Origin: Adiantum capillus-veneris
Taxonomy: Eukaryota > Streptophyta > Polypodiopsida > Polypodiales > Pteridaceae
Assembly: GCA_014529385.2 (NCBI GenBank)
Contig: CM043971.1
Location: 30,645,709-30,709,708, forward strand
Direction: 5' to 3'
DNA length: 64,000 nt
In this document: in pieces, positions 11,864-22,173 of the stretch
Numbering within the stretch: the stretch's first letter is position 1
How the letters are laid out: each line of letters begins with the position of its first letter
Program-made: the position numbers and the translations under genes
Notes under the pieces: model-generated
Database searches by the model: none
Seen by the model: the letters and a program-made list of their open reading frames with translations, nothing else
What the model was told of the DNA's origin: nothing

Positions 11864-12286
11864 TCAAGGGAATAGGATATTGTAGAGGTTGGGGGGAAAC
11901 CCTAAGGCTAAACCCCTATCCTCGTCGTCGAGATAAACAAAGTCATCATCCATGAGACCATATGTGCCATCCGTGTAGTCGTGTAAATTTTCTTCTTCAT
12001 CATAGGTGCCCATGTTTACTAAGAAGGTCACTAGACGCCTATAGTCATCTTGGTCAAAAGGGTAGGCTTGTGCAATGGGAGAAACTCTCTCTACTAAGTA
12101 TGGATCAGACGTGGTCAAGAGACGTATCAGCCATTCTAACTCCTCCAAATTCCTCTCACATGCTAGCGTACCTATCAAATCCCATTCACATGCAAGCAAT
12201 GAAAAGACCATGTTAAATAGTTGTGAAAAGTAACGAGGGTACCTCTCACCCAAGGCAGGAGTGGATGACTCTAGCGTACTAGCCAT
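11864..12286 (-). CDS. Accessory acidic 140-aa ORF in the 3' region of Gypsy-1
   Basis: An ATG at 12286 opens MASTLESSTPALGERYPRYF and the frame runs uninterrupted to a stop at 11864. I do not recognise the family. The N-terminal half is mixed and partly hydrophobic (FSQLFNMVFSLLACEWDLIG). The C-terminal half is strongly acidic (GTYDEEENLHDY, then GLMDDDFVYLDDEDRGL), ending FPPNLYNILFP. There is no signal peptide or clear transmembrane helix. It lies about 250 bp after the end of the Pol frame and has a TATA-like box about 140 bp upstream. It is intact while Gag-Pol carries several stops. It could be an accessory protein, a captured host fragment, or a chance frame. Confidence 0.6.
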   Translation of the reverse strand: MASTLESSTPALGERYPRYFSQLFNMVFSLLACEWDLIGTLACERNLEELEWLIRLLTTSDPYLVERVSPIAQAYPFDQDDYRRLVTFLVNMGTYDEEENLHDYTDGTYGLMDDDFVYLDDEDRGLALGFPPNLYNILFP

Positions 12287-12423
12287 ATCTATACACGCAA
12301 ATAGATGATGGTTAGAATGCAAATATTACAAGGGTTGTGTTCTTGTGCATAATTTGTTTTTATGATTTGTGTTATGGCTCTTGCTCTTTTACTTTTTTAT
12401 CTTGTTTTTGTGAGTATAAGGCT

Positions 12424-12433
12424 TTATATATAC
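12424..12433 (-). promoter_or_regulatory. TATA-like box upstream of the accessory ORF
   Basis: The minus strand reads GTATATATAA followed by AGCC, a good match to plant TATA boxes. Transcription starting about 30 bp downstream would give a leader of about 110 nt before the ATG at 12286. Promoter activity is inferred. Confidence 0.5.
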
Positions 12434-12514
12434 ATTTTCTAAGATTGGAGATTAAGAGGTCAGGGGAGAAAGGTTGAGAGGGAAGCAAGTGAATGATGGA
12501 TGTCCACAAACACT

Positions 12515-12528
12515 CCCCCCTTCCTTGG
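12515..12528 (-). promoter_or_regulatory. Internal polypurine tract of Gypsy-1
   Basis: The minus strand reads CCAAGGAAGGGGGG, just after the Pol-extension stop at 12534. It matches the terminal tract over its AGGAAGGGGGG core, so it could act as a second plus-strand primer or mark the ancestral 3' end before the accessory region was gained. Confidence 0.55.
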
Positions 12529-12533
12529 GTAGA

Positions 12534-13853
12534 TCATACCGTTTGAAATGATGTCGTCACCCTTTGAAACCAATTGTTCCAGTTGGTAATAGGTGAGGAT
12601 TTTTGCCAGTAGTTTGCTATTACCCTAGGTGCCTCGTCAAGTTGCAAGGGTGGTAAGGTACTCTCCCAGGATCGAACTTGAAGTGGTTCATCAGGTGATT
12701 CTTGAACACTGGGAGGTGTGGATTCTTTTGTAGCTTCATGGAGGTCCACTACTATAGATGGAGGCTGTGTAGAAGCTTTTACCTCTATGGATGAATAACA
12801 TGAGGAGCTAGAAGCTTCAGGGAACTCCCCCCTTCCTGAGCTAGGTGGAATAAATTGGTTTTGCCTTGGAGCCCAAACTAGCTCTGGACTAGGTGTGTAG
12901 CATTCTGTGATCTTTCCCTTCCCACGGTCTGCCATTGGTAGTGTTACACTGTTTGACTCATATGGGTTTGTTGTCGGTAAGGAAGGACACATTTTACGTT
13001 TAGGTACCCAAATTTGCTCATTTCCATCATAGTAGCCTTGGGTTCCTAATAGTTGTTTTGGAATCCATCGTGATTTGGTCTTGACTCCCCTAGGGCACGC
13101 TCTTGGTTTTCCGGGGAAATTTTTTCTTGGAATGGATGGGGGGGTTGAGGTAGTTGGAAGTAAGGCCTTGGGGACCCATTGATATGTACTCTTAGGTCGT
13201 GCAGGTTGAGTACTTGCAATATTACTGCTTGCTGCAACTACAAGTGTTGAAGTGCTAGGTTCATGGGTAGCTGGCAAAGACGAGTTAACCACCTTGGCTT
13301 GTGAATGTTGACTATCCTTCAACTTTGCTAGAGTTTGCAACGTAGGTGACTTTGCTTGAATGATAGGGGTAAGAGTCGGTGGTCGCGTCGTGACACTACC
13401 AGTATCCCAATCAATAGTGCATTTGGTTGCCAACATCCACGTGCGTCCCAAGTTCACGTTGCCTTCCATAGCTCCCGCGGGCATGACTAGAAACCTCTGC
13501 ACTATGCTTCCATTGTCATAGACAATAGGGGTCTGAAGGACTCCAAGAATAGCAATTTTCTTTTTATTAATGCCCTTGACTTGCATCGTACTCGGGGATA
13601 GGGTCAGTTTCCCTAATTGACACTAAACTCCATAGGATAACAAATTGTGTTTAGCTCCCGTATCTAATAAGGCATTGTATAGTACTTTCCCATAGGGGCT
13701 ATTTAGCTCAATTGGGTATCGTAGGGGTGGCTCGGATTCTAATGAGTCTTCATCTGTGCCCTCGAAAAATGCTTGCGTGATTCCCAAATTAGCCTCTCGT
13801 TGGCGTCTAAGACGTTGTTGTCGTTCTCGAGCCTCAACTCTTGCTTGGATTTT
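12534..13853 (-). CDS. Pol extension of Gypsy-1: second retropepsin-like domain plus W-x-P-K/R tail
   Basis: This continues the integrase C-terminal frame after a TAA at 13854. First comes a short basic stretch (VEARERQQRLRRQRE). Then comes a domain with the aspartic-protease hallmarks: hydrophobic-hydrophobic-DTGA (ALLDTGAKHNLLS; D-T-G-A at 13664-13653), a strand-turn region, and an NLGRTWML block equivalent to the ILGRPFM loop of the canonical protease. A TAG at 13623 splits the domain. The next 350 codons are open, Pro/Ser/Thr-rich, with four spaced motifs WVPK, WIPK, WVPK and WAPR. The true Gypsy-1 protease (DGGA) is at 17989-18000, so this is a second copy of the fold; its function is unknown. 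Protease-fold assignment is by motif only. Confidence 0.7.
12827..12840 (-). repeat. Third polypurine-tract-like copy inside the Pol extension
   Basis: The minus strand reads CTCAGGAAGGGGGG inside the coding frame (residues S-G-R-G-E), sharing the core of the tracts at 10489-10502 and 12515-12528. Confidence 0.6.
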
Positions 13854-14262
13854 TTAAAGCTCTGTTTGTTCCTTGGCAGCCTTCTTTTGATGGATGGCTT
13901 GCAACTCTTCCTGGCTTAGAGGATCATAATATCTTTTGAATTTACTCCCATTAAGGAATCCAATGGTTTCAACTCCATCTAGATTCTCCACACAAATGTT
14001 ACCTTGCACAGTAATTTCACACACTCGATATGGTCCCTTACCAGCGTATTTCAATTTCTTCTTTTCATTACGTACCGCGTACATCAGAACTTTATCACCA
14101 ACCTTGATGTCTTTATCCTTTAATGCTATCAAACCACTTCTTTCTCCTATCCTTCTCCACTAGAGCATTTCGCACAGCTAATTGACTTTCTTCATCTAGC
14201 CTTTCCAGGATATATAATCGCTCCACTAAGGGGTTACCATCCCAACCTTCTTGAGAAGCTAC
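13854..14262 (-). pseudogene. Integrase C-terminal region of Gypsy-1
   Basis: After the TGA at 14263 the Pol frame continues (VASQEGWDGNPLVERLYIL) to a frameshift near 14115-14132. It then continues in the 14132-13854 frame with the SH3-like integrase tail (KVGDKVLMY, then GKGPYRVCEI). This DNA-binding tail leads directly, in the same frame, to the protease-like extension; only the TAA at 13854 separates them. Confidence 0.85.
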
Positions 14263-16026
14263 TCAAAGACTAGGAATGACAAACTCCCATGGCATAACTG
14301 CTTCTTGGCCATACACCATCTTAAACGGTGTGCAATTAATAGCAACTTTATACGCTGTACAATAAGCCCATAAAGCTGATGTAAGCTTTAGGTCCCAATC
14401 AGTGCGATGAGCCTCGACTCTCTTTGTCAAAATGGAGATGAGAGTTTTGTTGGTACTCTCAGCTTGGCCATTTGCTTGGGGATAATAGGGTGTAGACTTG
14501 TGGTGAGATATCATGAAGTTTGATGTGAGTTCTTTTATTACTTCATTTATAAAATGAGTTCCATTGTCACTCACAAGTTCAAAGGGGCATCCAAAACGTG
14601 TGATAATGTTCTCAAAGAGAAACTTAGCTGTTGTTTTTGCATCCGCCTTTCGTGTTGCTTTTGCTTCAGCCCATTTGGTTACGTAGTCGGTAGCCACAAT
14701 GATATATCGTGATTGCGTGTTACGTGCAACCGGACTAATCGGTCCTACAAAGTCTAAGCCCCACTTTTCAAATAGTTGGGTTACCTTGATGGGATGTAGA
14801 GGCATCCTATCACTTCTTTGTGGCTTCTTGAAGCGTTGGCATTCATCACATCCCTTTGCAAAAAGTGATGCATCCTTAAACAGAGTGGGCCACCAATAGC
14901 CTGACTGTAAGATCTTTCGGGCAGTCAACTTTCCTGAAAAGTGACCACCAACTACGCCCATGTGTGCCTCTTGTAGAATATGTAAATACTCATCCTCGCG
15001 GGCACAGCGTCTAAGAACATCATCTTTTCCTCTCTTATAGAGAGTTCCAGCCAGTAAGCAATAGGGTTCGCATTCCTTGATTAATTTTCGAGCTATATCT
15101 TTTCGCAGTTCTTTGGGTGGAAAACCATTGACTAAGAAGTTAACAATCTTTTCACTCCATTCAGGCATTGTCTCAACAATGAACAAAGGAGTATCAGGCA
15201 ATTCATCATCAACCCCCGTAGGAGCTTCGCCATTAGGGATACGAGATAAATGATCCGCCATGACATGTTTCCTCCCAGGCCTCACAACAACGGTGAAGTC
15301 AAACTCAAGAAGAATTAACAACCATCGTGTAATTCGACCTGTGGAACACGGCTTGTTTACCAAATATAGCAATGCTTGATGATCAACATAAAACACAAAC
15401 TTGGTAGCAAGAAGGTAATAGCAAAATTTCTTTACTGCGTAAATCATAGCCAGACCTTCGTGCTCTGTAGTAGTGTAGTTCATCTCGGCATCATTTAATT
15501 GGCGACTTGCAAAGCTAATAGGGTAGTCCAATTTATGTTCTCCTGGTTGAGTTAGAACACACCCAATAGCAAAATTTGATGCATCAATATGCACATGAAA
15601 AGGTACATTCCAATCAGGTGTTCGCAGGATTGGAGCACTTGTTAGGGCCTTCTTTAATAACTCATAAGATTGATGACATTCTTCCGTCCAGTGAAACTCG
15701 ATAAGAAGCTTGTACAATGGACGCGCTATCTCGGCAAAGTTTAAAATAAATCTTCGATAATAACCAACATGGCCCATAAATCTTTGAACTCCTTTATAGT
15801 TCGTAGGTGGTGGCAAATCGCCAATGGCTTTAATCTTACTCTCATCTGTGGATATCCCGTTCTTGGACACTATATGCCCTAGAATGACTCCATGCTTAAC
15901 CCAAAATTGGCATTTGAAAGGGTTCAATGAGATGCGATAAAATCTGCACCTTTCAAATATTTTTTGTAGATATAACAAATGCTTCTCCCAAGAAGAATAA
16001 ACACAAAGGTCGTCTAGAAAAGCTTC
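14263..16026 (-). pseudogene. Gypsy-1 Pol, second part: RT C-terminus, RNase H, integrase
   Basis: The frame is the same as the upstream Pol segment; only the TGA at 16027 separates them. In order: the RT catalytic block FLDDLCVYSSW right after that stop, the thumb/connection block (VILGHIVSKNGI, FMGHVGYYRRFI), RNase H (HVHIDASNFAIG, then YVDHQALLYLV), the integrase HHCC zinc finger (HMGVVGGHFSGKLTARKIL, then CDECQ), and the DDE core (LDFVGP, SDNGTHF, QAESTNK). All DDE residues are present. It ends at a TGA (14263) that looks like a mutated Arg codon. Confidence 0.93.
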
Positions 16027-18753
16027 TCAAAACTCCCTTAGAAATTCTTTAAACGCAGTGTTTATTAATCGTTGGAATGTAGCAGGGGCATTTGTTAAGC
16101 CAAAAGCCATAACACGAAATGCAAACACTCCAAACTCTGTGATAAAAGCAGCTTTAGCTTGGTCCTCTAATGCAATTGTGATTTGATTGTAACCAGAGTA
16201 CCCATCTAAACAGCTATAAGCTTCCTTGCCCGCAACTCTTTCAAGCACATGTTCTGAATATGGTAAGGGATAATGATCTCTCCTAGTGGCTGCATTAACT
16301 TTCTTGAGGTCCACGCACACTCTTAGTTTCCCATTCTTTTTTGGCACAATGACTATTGGAGAAACCCATTCTGAATGCTCAATAGGGTATATGAATCCAC
16401 AGTGGATAAGTTTTTCAATCTCCTCTTGTACAATTTTGGCGTACTTAGGATTCATTGGATAGGGTCGTTGCTGGATGGGTTTAGCAGTGTTGATCATGGG
16501 AATTGTATGTTGCACCACAGAAGGTGGAACGCCCCTCATGTCATGATATGTCCAAGCAAAGATATCCTTGTACTCCTTGAGGAGCTCCTTAAGTACAGCC
16601 TCTTCAGTTTCGGTAAGGTCTTGAGCAATAAAGACTGGTTTAGACTCCTCACCTGGTTCTGCTAATTCTATCTCTTTAACTACCGCTGGACCATCATAGA
16701 CTCCACTGCTTCCATTGGTAGGTATTCGTTGGGCTTTGGCATACACAACCTTTCGCTCCCCCGTGGTATAAGATTTAAAATTTTCAGGAGCCGTATGTAA
16801 GTCAGCAGGCTCTTGTCCTGACGGAGACCTTTCTTTTAGTTTTGCCTCCTTTTGTTGTTGTGCTAACTCTCGGTTTTGACGTCTTCTTATAGTTCGACTC
16901 AATTTCGGCTCTGTAACCTCCAATTGAGAGAGGTCAATGGGTCGCGGGCTGCACCACATGACACTCTGGAGATGTTCACCCCAATTGTCTACTAGCTTTC
17001 GATGAGCATCACATGCCCCTAGATAGCTAAGCCATTCTGCAGTAGATCTTTCCTTGTTTATCCTAGCTCTCACATTTTCTCGATATCGTCGTCTCTTATA
17101 TGACCTTTGTTTCTTGTTAAGGTGTTGATTTTGGTAAATGTTTGAACTCGACTCGCCTGATAGGTCTTCGCTTGTATCTTCTTCACTCTCATATAAATTA
17201 CCATAGATGGTCATACTAGACCTTGAGTGTTCAGTTTCTATACTTGGTTCACTCGATGTTTCCTCAGGTTCTGAATCCATTTCTCCCTGAGATTCCGTTT
17301 CTGATGTGTATTGGCCTGAAGCCTTTGAGGAATCATCGGTTTCACTCTCAGGTAGGTGTGTCTCTTTCTTATCATCGGATGTTACATGCGCTACACCTAA
17401 CATGTTTACGGGTGCAATGTGTGGTATCTCTTCCCCATATGGTGTTACCCAGGTTGTTCCTCTAGCTCCCCATGTATCTATAGTTGCCGCTAGGTGTACC
17501 CAATCGACATTGTCTGACTCAGCCATTCCGGGTAGGATATCCATATAAGGAGAGTTCTCCCCAATATCTGTGTCTTCATTACACGTGTAACAATACTGTA
17601 ATGGAGCTGAGTGAATTGTTGTGTCTGATCGATTATCAATGATGAATTTATTTCCTAGAGGATGCGTTCGACCACTTAAAAGATCAACTCGAATGACAGA
17701 GTCTTGGAACTGTAAGTAGACGTGGTTTTTGGACCATTCATGCACCATTTTTGCTTCCCTCATGAATGGACGCCCTAAGATCATCTCAAATGACATAGGA
17801 TGCTTGGAAAAATCCATAACAATGAAAGTTTGCCTTACCTTGTGTCCCAAGACCTTGATTGTGAGATCCTTTAGCATTCCAATAGGCGTAACAATAGATC
17901 CATTAGCCATTTTTACCACTACGCTTGTGGCTTCGAGGTGAGGTCGCCCCATAGACTCCCAACAACTCTTTGTCACCATGCTGACTCCCGCACCACCGTC
18001 AAGGACCCCCTTTACAGTTAATCCTTTAGTAGTGATTGGTAGAGTAGCATTAGATTCATCACCTTCAAAGTATTGCCCCAACTTGTTAACGGGTACTTCA
18101 ATTACAGATTCATGTCCTGCTAGGTCAGATGGTGGTGCTAAATGTTCCTCATCATTCATTAACGAGTCAGGTTTGTTCATATGTGCAAACTGTGGTAATC
18201 CGGCCTGTAATTCTCCATTGAGGAAGGCTCGAAGAGCTGAGACTAGCTCGGGGTCTTTATATAGTTTGGACATGATGGTGGTTCTAACTTCTGAAGACAT
18301 GAAATCCATCAATTTGGCAACATTTAATGGCATCTTGTGGGACGTAGGACCCTGACAAGAGAATGGTGAAGATGGAATCTCCACTTCCTCAAGGGGGTCG
18401 GGCATTCCCTCACCAAACATTCTCTCTAGTAGGAAAGGTGTTTGTCCACTTTCAGATGTCCTACCCTCACTCTCTTCCTGAATGATACTGGGTATAGCTA
18501 ACGGCCTGTAGTTCTTGTGAGGTTGAACTTGTGTGGGAAACACTGTGTCCGACATCTGGATATGTTTGGGTTCAGGTTCTAATGTTCGTTGAGTTTCTTC
18601 CACCAAACCCCTCAGTTGTTGGACTCGTTCAATTTCCACTGTTGGGTTTGGATAGGTTCCAATCTTTCTCTTGCAATCCTCATTTTTTGTCTCTCGTGGC
18701 TTATCTTGGGGGTTCGCAACTGGGTAGTTTAACTTTGAATACTCTTTTGGTGT
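16027..18753 (-). pseudogene. Gypsy-1 Pol, first part: protease and RT N-terminal half
   Basis: Open in the same frame as Gag, directly after the TGA at 18754. The canonical aspartic protease is at 17989-18000 (GVLDGGAGVSMVT, D-G-G-A) with the ILGRPFM loop downstream. A long acidic/Ser-rich and basic linker follows (about 17400-16700). RT starts with YKDIFAWTYHDMRG and includes IVPKKNGKLRVCVDLKKVN, SCLDGYSGYNQI and [19 protein letters not shown]. The TGA at 16027 falls two residues before the FLDD active-site block. Processing of a Gag-Pol polyprotein would release PR and RT in the cytoplasmic particle. Confidence 0.95.
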
Positions 18754-21700
18754 TCATCGTAATTCCCTCTCGTGATCCTCCTCACTGGCTTTTTCCTTTG
18801 TAGTAACAGTTTTGGTCTCCGTGGTCTCTATCGAATCTGAGTCATCCTCGGGGTCATTCATATACATGGGATCCTCTCCTGTCCCTATGTTAGTCTTTGA
18901 ACTAGGTTTTAAGCTAGAAGCATTAAGGGATTTCTTTCTTCGTGTTTTCTTCTTTCTCGCTCGGCCAATGGATGCAGCATCTCTCTCTTCGAGGATGTAA
19001 TTTTGCTTTTGGAGCATCGACCGTGTGAGTGCATTCACTGGTGTTATGTTTATAGCTGGTGGTGTCCCATCAACAATCTCTATTATGTTCAATGGTGTGA
19101 TTTTCGGTGCATTTGGATTGTTAGGACACTGTGCGATCAAATGATCTATGCCGCAACGATTACAAGTGAGTATTGGCATTGCCAATGCACTCCCTTGACT
19201 TGTTTGCATTAGTGCGGCATTCTTTTGCATTCTAATGGGGCACTCAGCTACTCGATGTGGTCCACCACATTCGTAGCACTGAAGAGGTGGTCTCTTGGTA
19301 AAACTATTAATGTTTTGGCCCCTTGCTGCTAGTGCAGTAGCTTGATATACCGGTTTGATTTGTCCCCAATGGTCTTCCATATAGTACATGGGACACTCCT
19401 CAAGCATGTCGACTCCATAGGTGATACTAGAGTCTATGTCTTCTTCGCAATCTACATAAGTACTAGATGACTCGCAACCTATTTGGTTCATAGGTGTAAC
19501 TCTTGGATGAGGGGGTTGCGGTCCTAGCACTGGAGGTGGCAACGGTGTGGTTTGGACCACATTTTGGGTTCTAGGGACCATGTGATGTAATGGCAACTGT
19601 TGTTCCATGGGTGGGGTAGGCATCAATGCAGGAACTCGAGGTGAGTCTGCCCAAGCTATAGGCGGCCTATTTTCCATGATGCGTTTAAGCATTAGGCAAT
19701 CCTTCGCTTGATGGCCATACCTACCACACGCGTTACAAGTCCCGTTAAACTTTACTCTGAAAGTAGGGCATTCACTCGTAGTATGTGGGCCCAAGCAAAT
19801 TGAGCACCATTGTTGCTCCCTTCTTGGATACATATGAGTATTTTGTGGAGCACGATTACCCTTAAGGCTTTCTTGGATGGCCTTTGTGAGATCTGCCAAG
19901 GTCATCTCAGATATCGTTTGCTCTTTCACGATTGGCTTTATCTTCATTGGCTCATGCCCTGATGCTTGCGAGCTACTAGACTTCGGCTCGGCAGACACTC
20001 TTTCTCCTGCAATCATTAAATTATCCTCCAATTGGATTTCATTCATGGTGACTGCTACCCAAGTAGTGATACCTCTAATGACTAGGCCATTATAGATACT
20101 TTCATGTCGTAGTCCCCTAATGAATCTATCGAGAAATTGGTTGTTGTTGAATCGCTTGTTTGGATTGCATCGAGAATTCAAATTCTTTAGGTGACTAATG
20201 AAGTCTCTCACGGATTCACCTTCTTCTCGTTGGGCTTTCTGGAGTTGAGAGGCTACACCCCAAAGTACTCCCTCTCGTATGTATTCTTTTAAGAACAGTC
20301 TCCTAAGAGTAGAGTAGATCGTTTTCTCTTCTACTCTTAAGGTTCTATACCAATCTCCAGCCTTTCCGCTTAAGGTCAAACTCAAAGCCTTACACTTATG
20401 TAGCTCATTGTGCTCTTCCAAGGAATCGCACACATGTTCAAAGACTTCTATATGCTTTCTAGCATCTCCGTCTCCATTGAATTTTTGTGTGAGCTTAGCT
20501 ACTTGAACTGCCTTGCTCCTAGGCTCTCTATCAGGTGCACTATGCATGTTTTCCGCAATAGAGCAACCGATAGTTTGAGCAAAAGCTGCCAAATCTCCTA
20601 TTTGAGCAGGTATAATGGGTGTATGTGCTCCTGGAACCACATGTGAGATGGGAGTTGGCCTTGGCCTTGGCATACGCGCGGCTCTTGGGTCCCATATTTC
20701 GCATGGTGGTGTACCAGACGGTGGTCCAAAGTTTACAGGCGTGGCCCTAGGCATAGGGGGTGCCTGATATGGCATGTTATTATTAAATGGCATGGCTCCA
20801 CTTGTATAAGAGCTTGGATAATTCCATTGTGGATTGTAAGCTCTTGGAATAATCGGAGGTGTAGGAGCTACATGAGGCTGAGGTACGACAGGTGCACATG
20901 ATTGATACATACATGTAGGTATAGTTGGGGGCACTGTGCTACTAGGCATCGGCGCAGTGTTAACAAATGAACTCCATGTTGTACTTCTTGTCATGCTCAC
21001 CATTGGGATATGCATGGTAGCCGTAGTGTCATTAAGAGAAAGATGAGCTAGATCTGGGAAGGTAAAGCTACCACTTGTGGGCTCAGATTGTACTAAGGCT
21101 CCTGGCGAAACAAGATATGGAGGATCAATGGGGCTCACTGAGGGAGTCTCTATTTGTGACAGGGTTGGTTGGTTGTCCTTTCCCGTATCCAAGAATCTCA
21201 TTAGGCCTGTTGAAGGCATGTTGATCCCTGTGTTTTGTCTTTCTACCTCGACAATCCTATGGAGGACATCACAAACTTTCTGTTGTTGCTCATCTATGCT
21301 AGTAGCACCCGATGTGGATTGTAGAACATCTAACCAACCCACATGATAGGTGTGTCCTGTGTACCGATCAGTTAAAGCTTCTGCTTGTAGGTCATACTCC
21401 CAATTTTCGTTTAGGAATATCCCATCTAGGCCTGGCATGCTGGAGGTTTCCCTTGAAGTGGAAGCATTATTGCTCCCCATAGCTTTCCCCTCCATGACTG
21501 CTATCTTGGGAGCACTCGGTTGCTCGGCTGGCATGATTGTTGTCATAGGAGCCTTTGCTTTCAGGGCTCGACTTTGTTCTAGCCCTCGTAGGTTCTCAAT
21601 TTCCCTCTCCCTTGTTGCTTGCATATAGCGTTCGATCTCTTGCACTTCGGCAAGACTCCTACCATCGGGTAGTAAAACCTCAGAGGGAGATAGTCCTAAA

Positions 21701-22173
21701 GGATCAGGAGGTGCAGTGGATGGAAAATTCACATGCACACTCTCAAGAAGCATAGGGTCCATTTTAGGCATGAATGACGAATTTACTTCCCCACTCCCTT
21801 CATTTATTTCATTAACCGCATGTTCGGAGCGAGTAGCTCTACTAAGGGTCTCTTTTAAGCGGCTAAACACGCTGGACCTGGGCCGTGGGCCCATGGCATG
21901 CATGTCTTGACTTGAACTATCAGGGTTTGGTCTAGGATACCCCTCCATGACTTCGTAGTCAGAGGAAGAATCACTAGACGCGATATGAGGATCTTGGGTC
22001 GCGCTACCTTGAGTCCCGGCCGAAGGTCCAGAACCTAGGGTGGAGGAATAATGGGTGCCCGCATAAATGGAGGCACTACCAATATGCTCGTGCTCTAACA
22101 CTCGTCCAGAGCGTAGGTTGATATGACTTGGATCCCCTAGAAGTGTCAGTGAGGGCCCGTGAAGGCTGCTCAC
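18754..22173 (-). CDS. Gypsy-1 Gag with three CCHC zinc knuckles
   Basis: A 1139-codon open frame. The first in-frame ATG is at 21948; the 75 codons before it are open back to a TAG just above 22173 and read like Gag (INLRSGRVL), so the true start is uncertain. There is a Pro-rich central part, then a retrotransposon capsid block (KFNGDGDARKHIEVFEHVCD, then LSGKAGDWYRTL). Three knuckles follow: CNACGRYGHQAKDC, CYECGGPHRVAEC (one residue short of CX2CX4HX4C) and CNRCGIDHLIAQC (also short). It ends at TGA 18754 with Pol in the same frame, so Gag-Pol would need read-through, or this stop is a mutation. Confidence 0.93.
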   Translation of the reverse strand: MSSLHGPSLTLLGDPSHINLRSGRVLEHEHIGSASIYAGTHYSSTLGSGPSAGTQGSATQDPHIASSDSSSDYEVMEGYPRPNPDSSSQDMHAMGPRPRSSVFSRLKETLSRATRSEHAVNEINEGSGEVNSSFMPKMDPMLLESVHVNFPSTAPPDPLGLSPSEVLLPDGRSLAEVQEIERYMQATREREIENLRGLEQSRALKAKAPMTTIMPAEQPSAPKIAVMEGKAMGSNNASTSRETSSMPGLDGIFLNENWEYDLQAEALTDRYTGHTYHVGWLDVLQSTSGATSIDEQQQKVCDVLHRIVEVERQNTGINMPSTGLMRFLDTGKDNQPTLSQIETPSVSPIDPPYLVSPGALVQSEPTSGSFTFPDLAHLSLNDTTATMHIPMVSMTRSTTWSSFVNTAPMPSSTVPPTIPTCMYQSCAPVVPQPHVAPTPPIIPRAYNPQWNYPSSYTSGAMPFNNNMPYQAPPMPRATPVNFGPPSGTPPCEIWDPRAARMPRPRPTPISHVVPGAHTPIIPAQIGDLAAFAQTIGCSIAENMHSAPDREPRSKAVQVAKLTQKFNGDGDARKHIEVFEHVCDSLEEHNELHKCKALSLTLSGKAGDWYRTLRVEEKTIYSTLRRLFLKEYIREGVLWGVASQLQKAQREEGESVRDFISHLKNLNSRCNPNKRFNNNQFLDRFIRGLRHESIYNGLVIRGITTWVAVTMNEIQLEDNLMIAGERVSAEPKSSSSQASGHEPMKIKPIVKEQTISEMTLADLTKAIQESLKGNRAPQNTHMYPRREQQWCSICLGPHTTSECPTFRVKFNGTCNACGRYGHQAKDCLMLKRIMENRPPIAWADSPRVPALMPTPPMEQQLPLHHMVPRTQNVVQTTPLPPPVLGPQPPHPRVTPMNQIGCESSSTYVDCEEDIDSSITYGVDMLEECPMYYMEDHWGQIKPVYQATALAARGQNINSFTKRPPLQCYECGGPHRVAECPIRMQKNAALMQTSQGSALAMPILTCNRCGIDHLIAQCPNNPNAPKITPLNIIEIVDGTPPAINITPVNALTRSMLQKQNYILEERDAASIGRARKKKTRRKKSLNASSLKPSSKTNIGTGEDPMYMNDPEDDSDSIETTETKTVTTKEKASEEDHERELR

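Noticed and set aside
16375-21910. Plus-strand frames opposite Gypsy-1 gag-pol
   Set aside because: Antisense shadows of a very long conserved coding frame.
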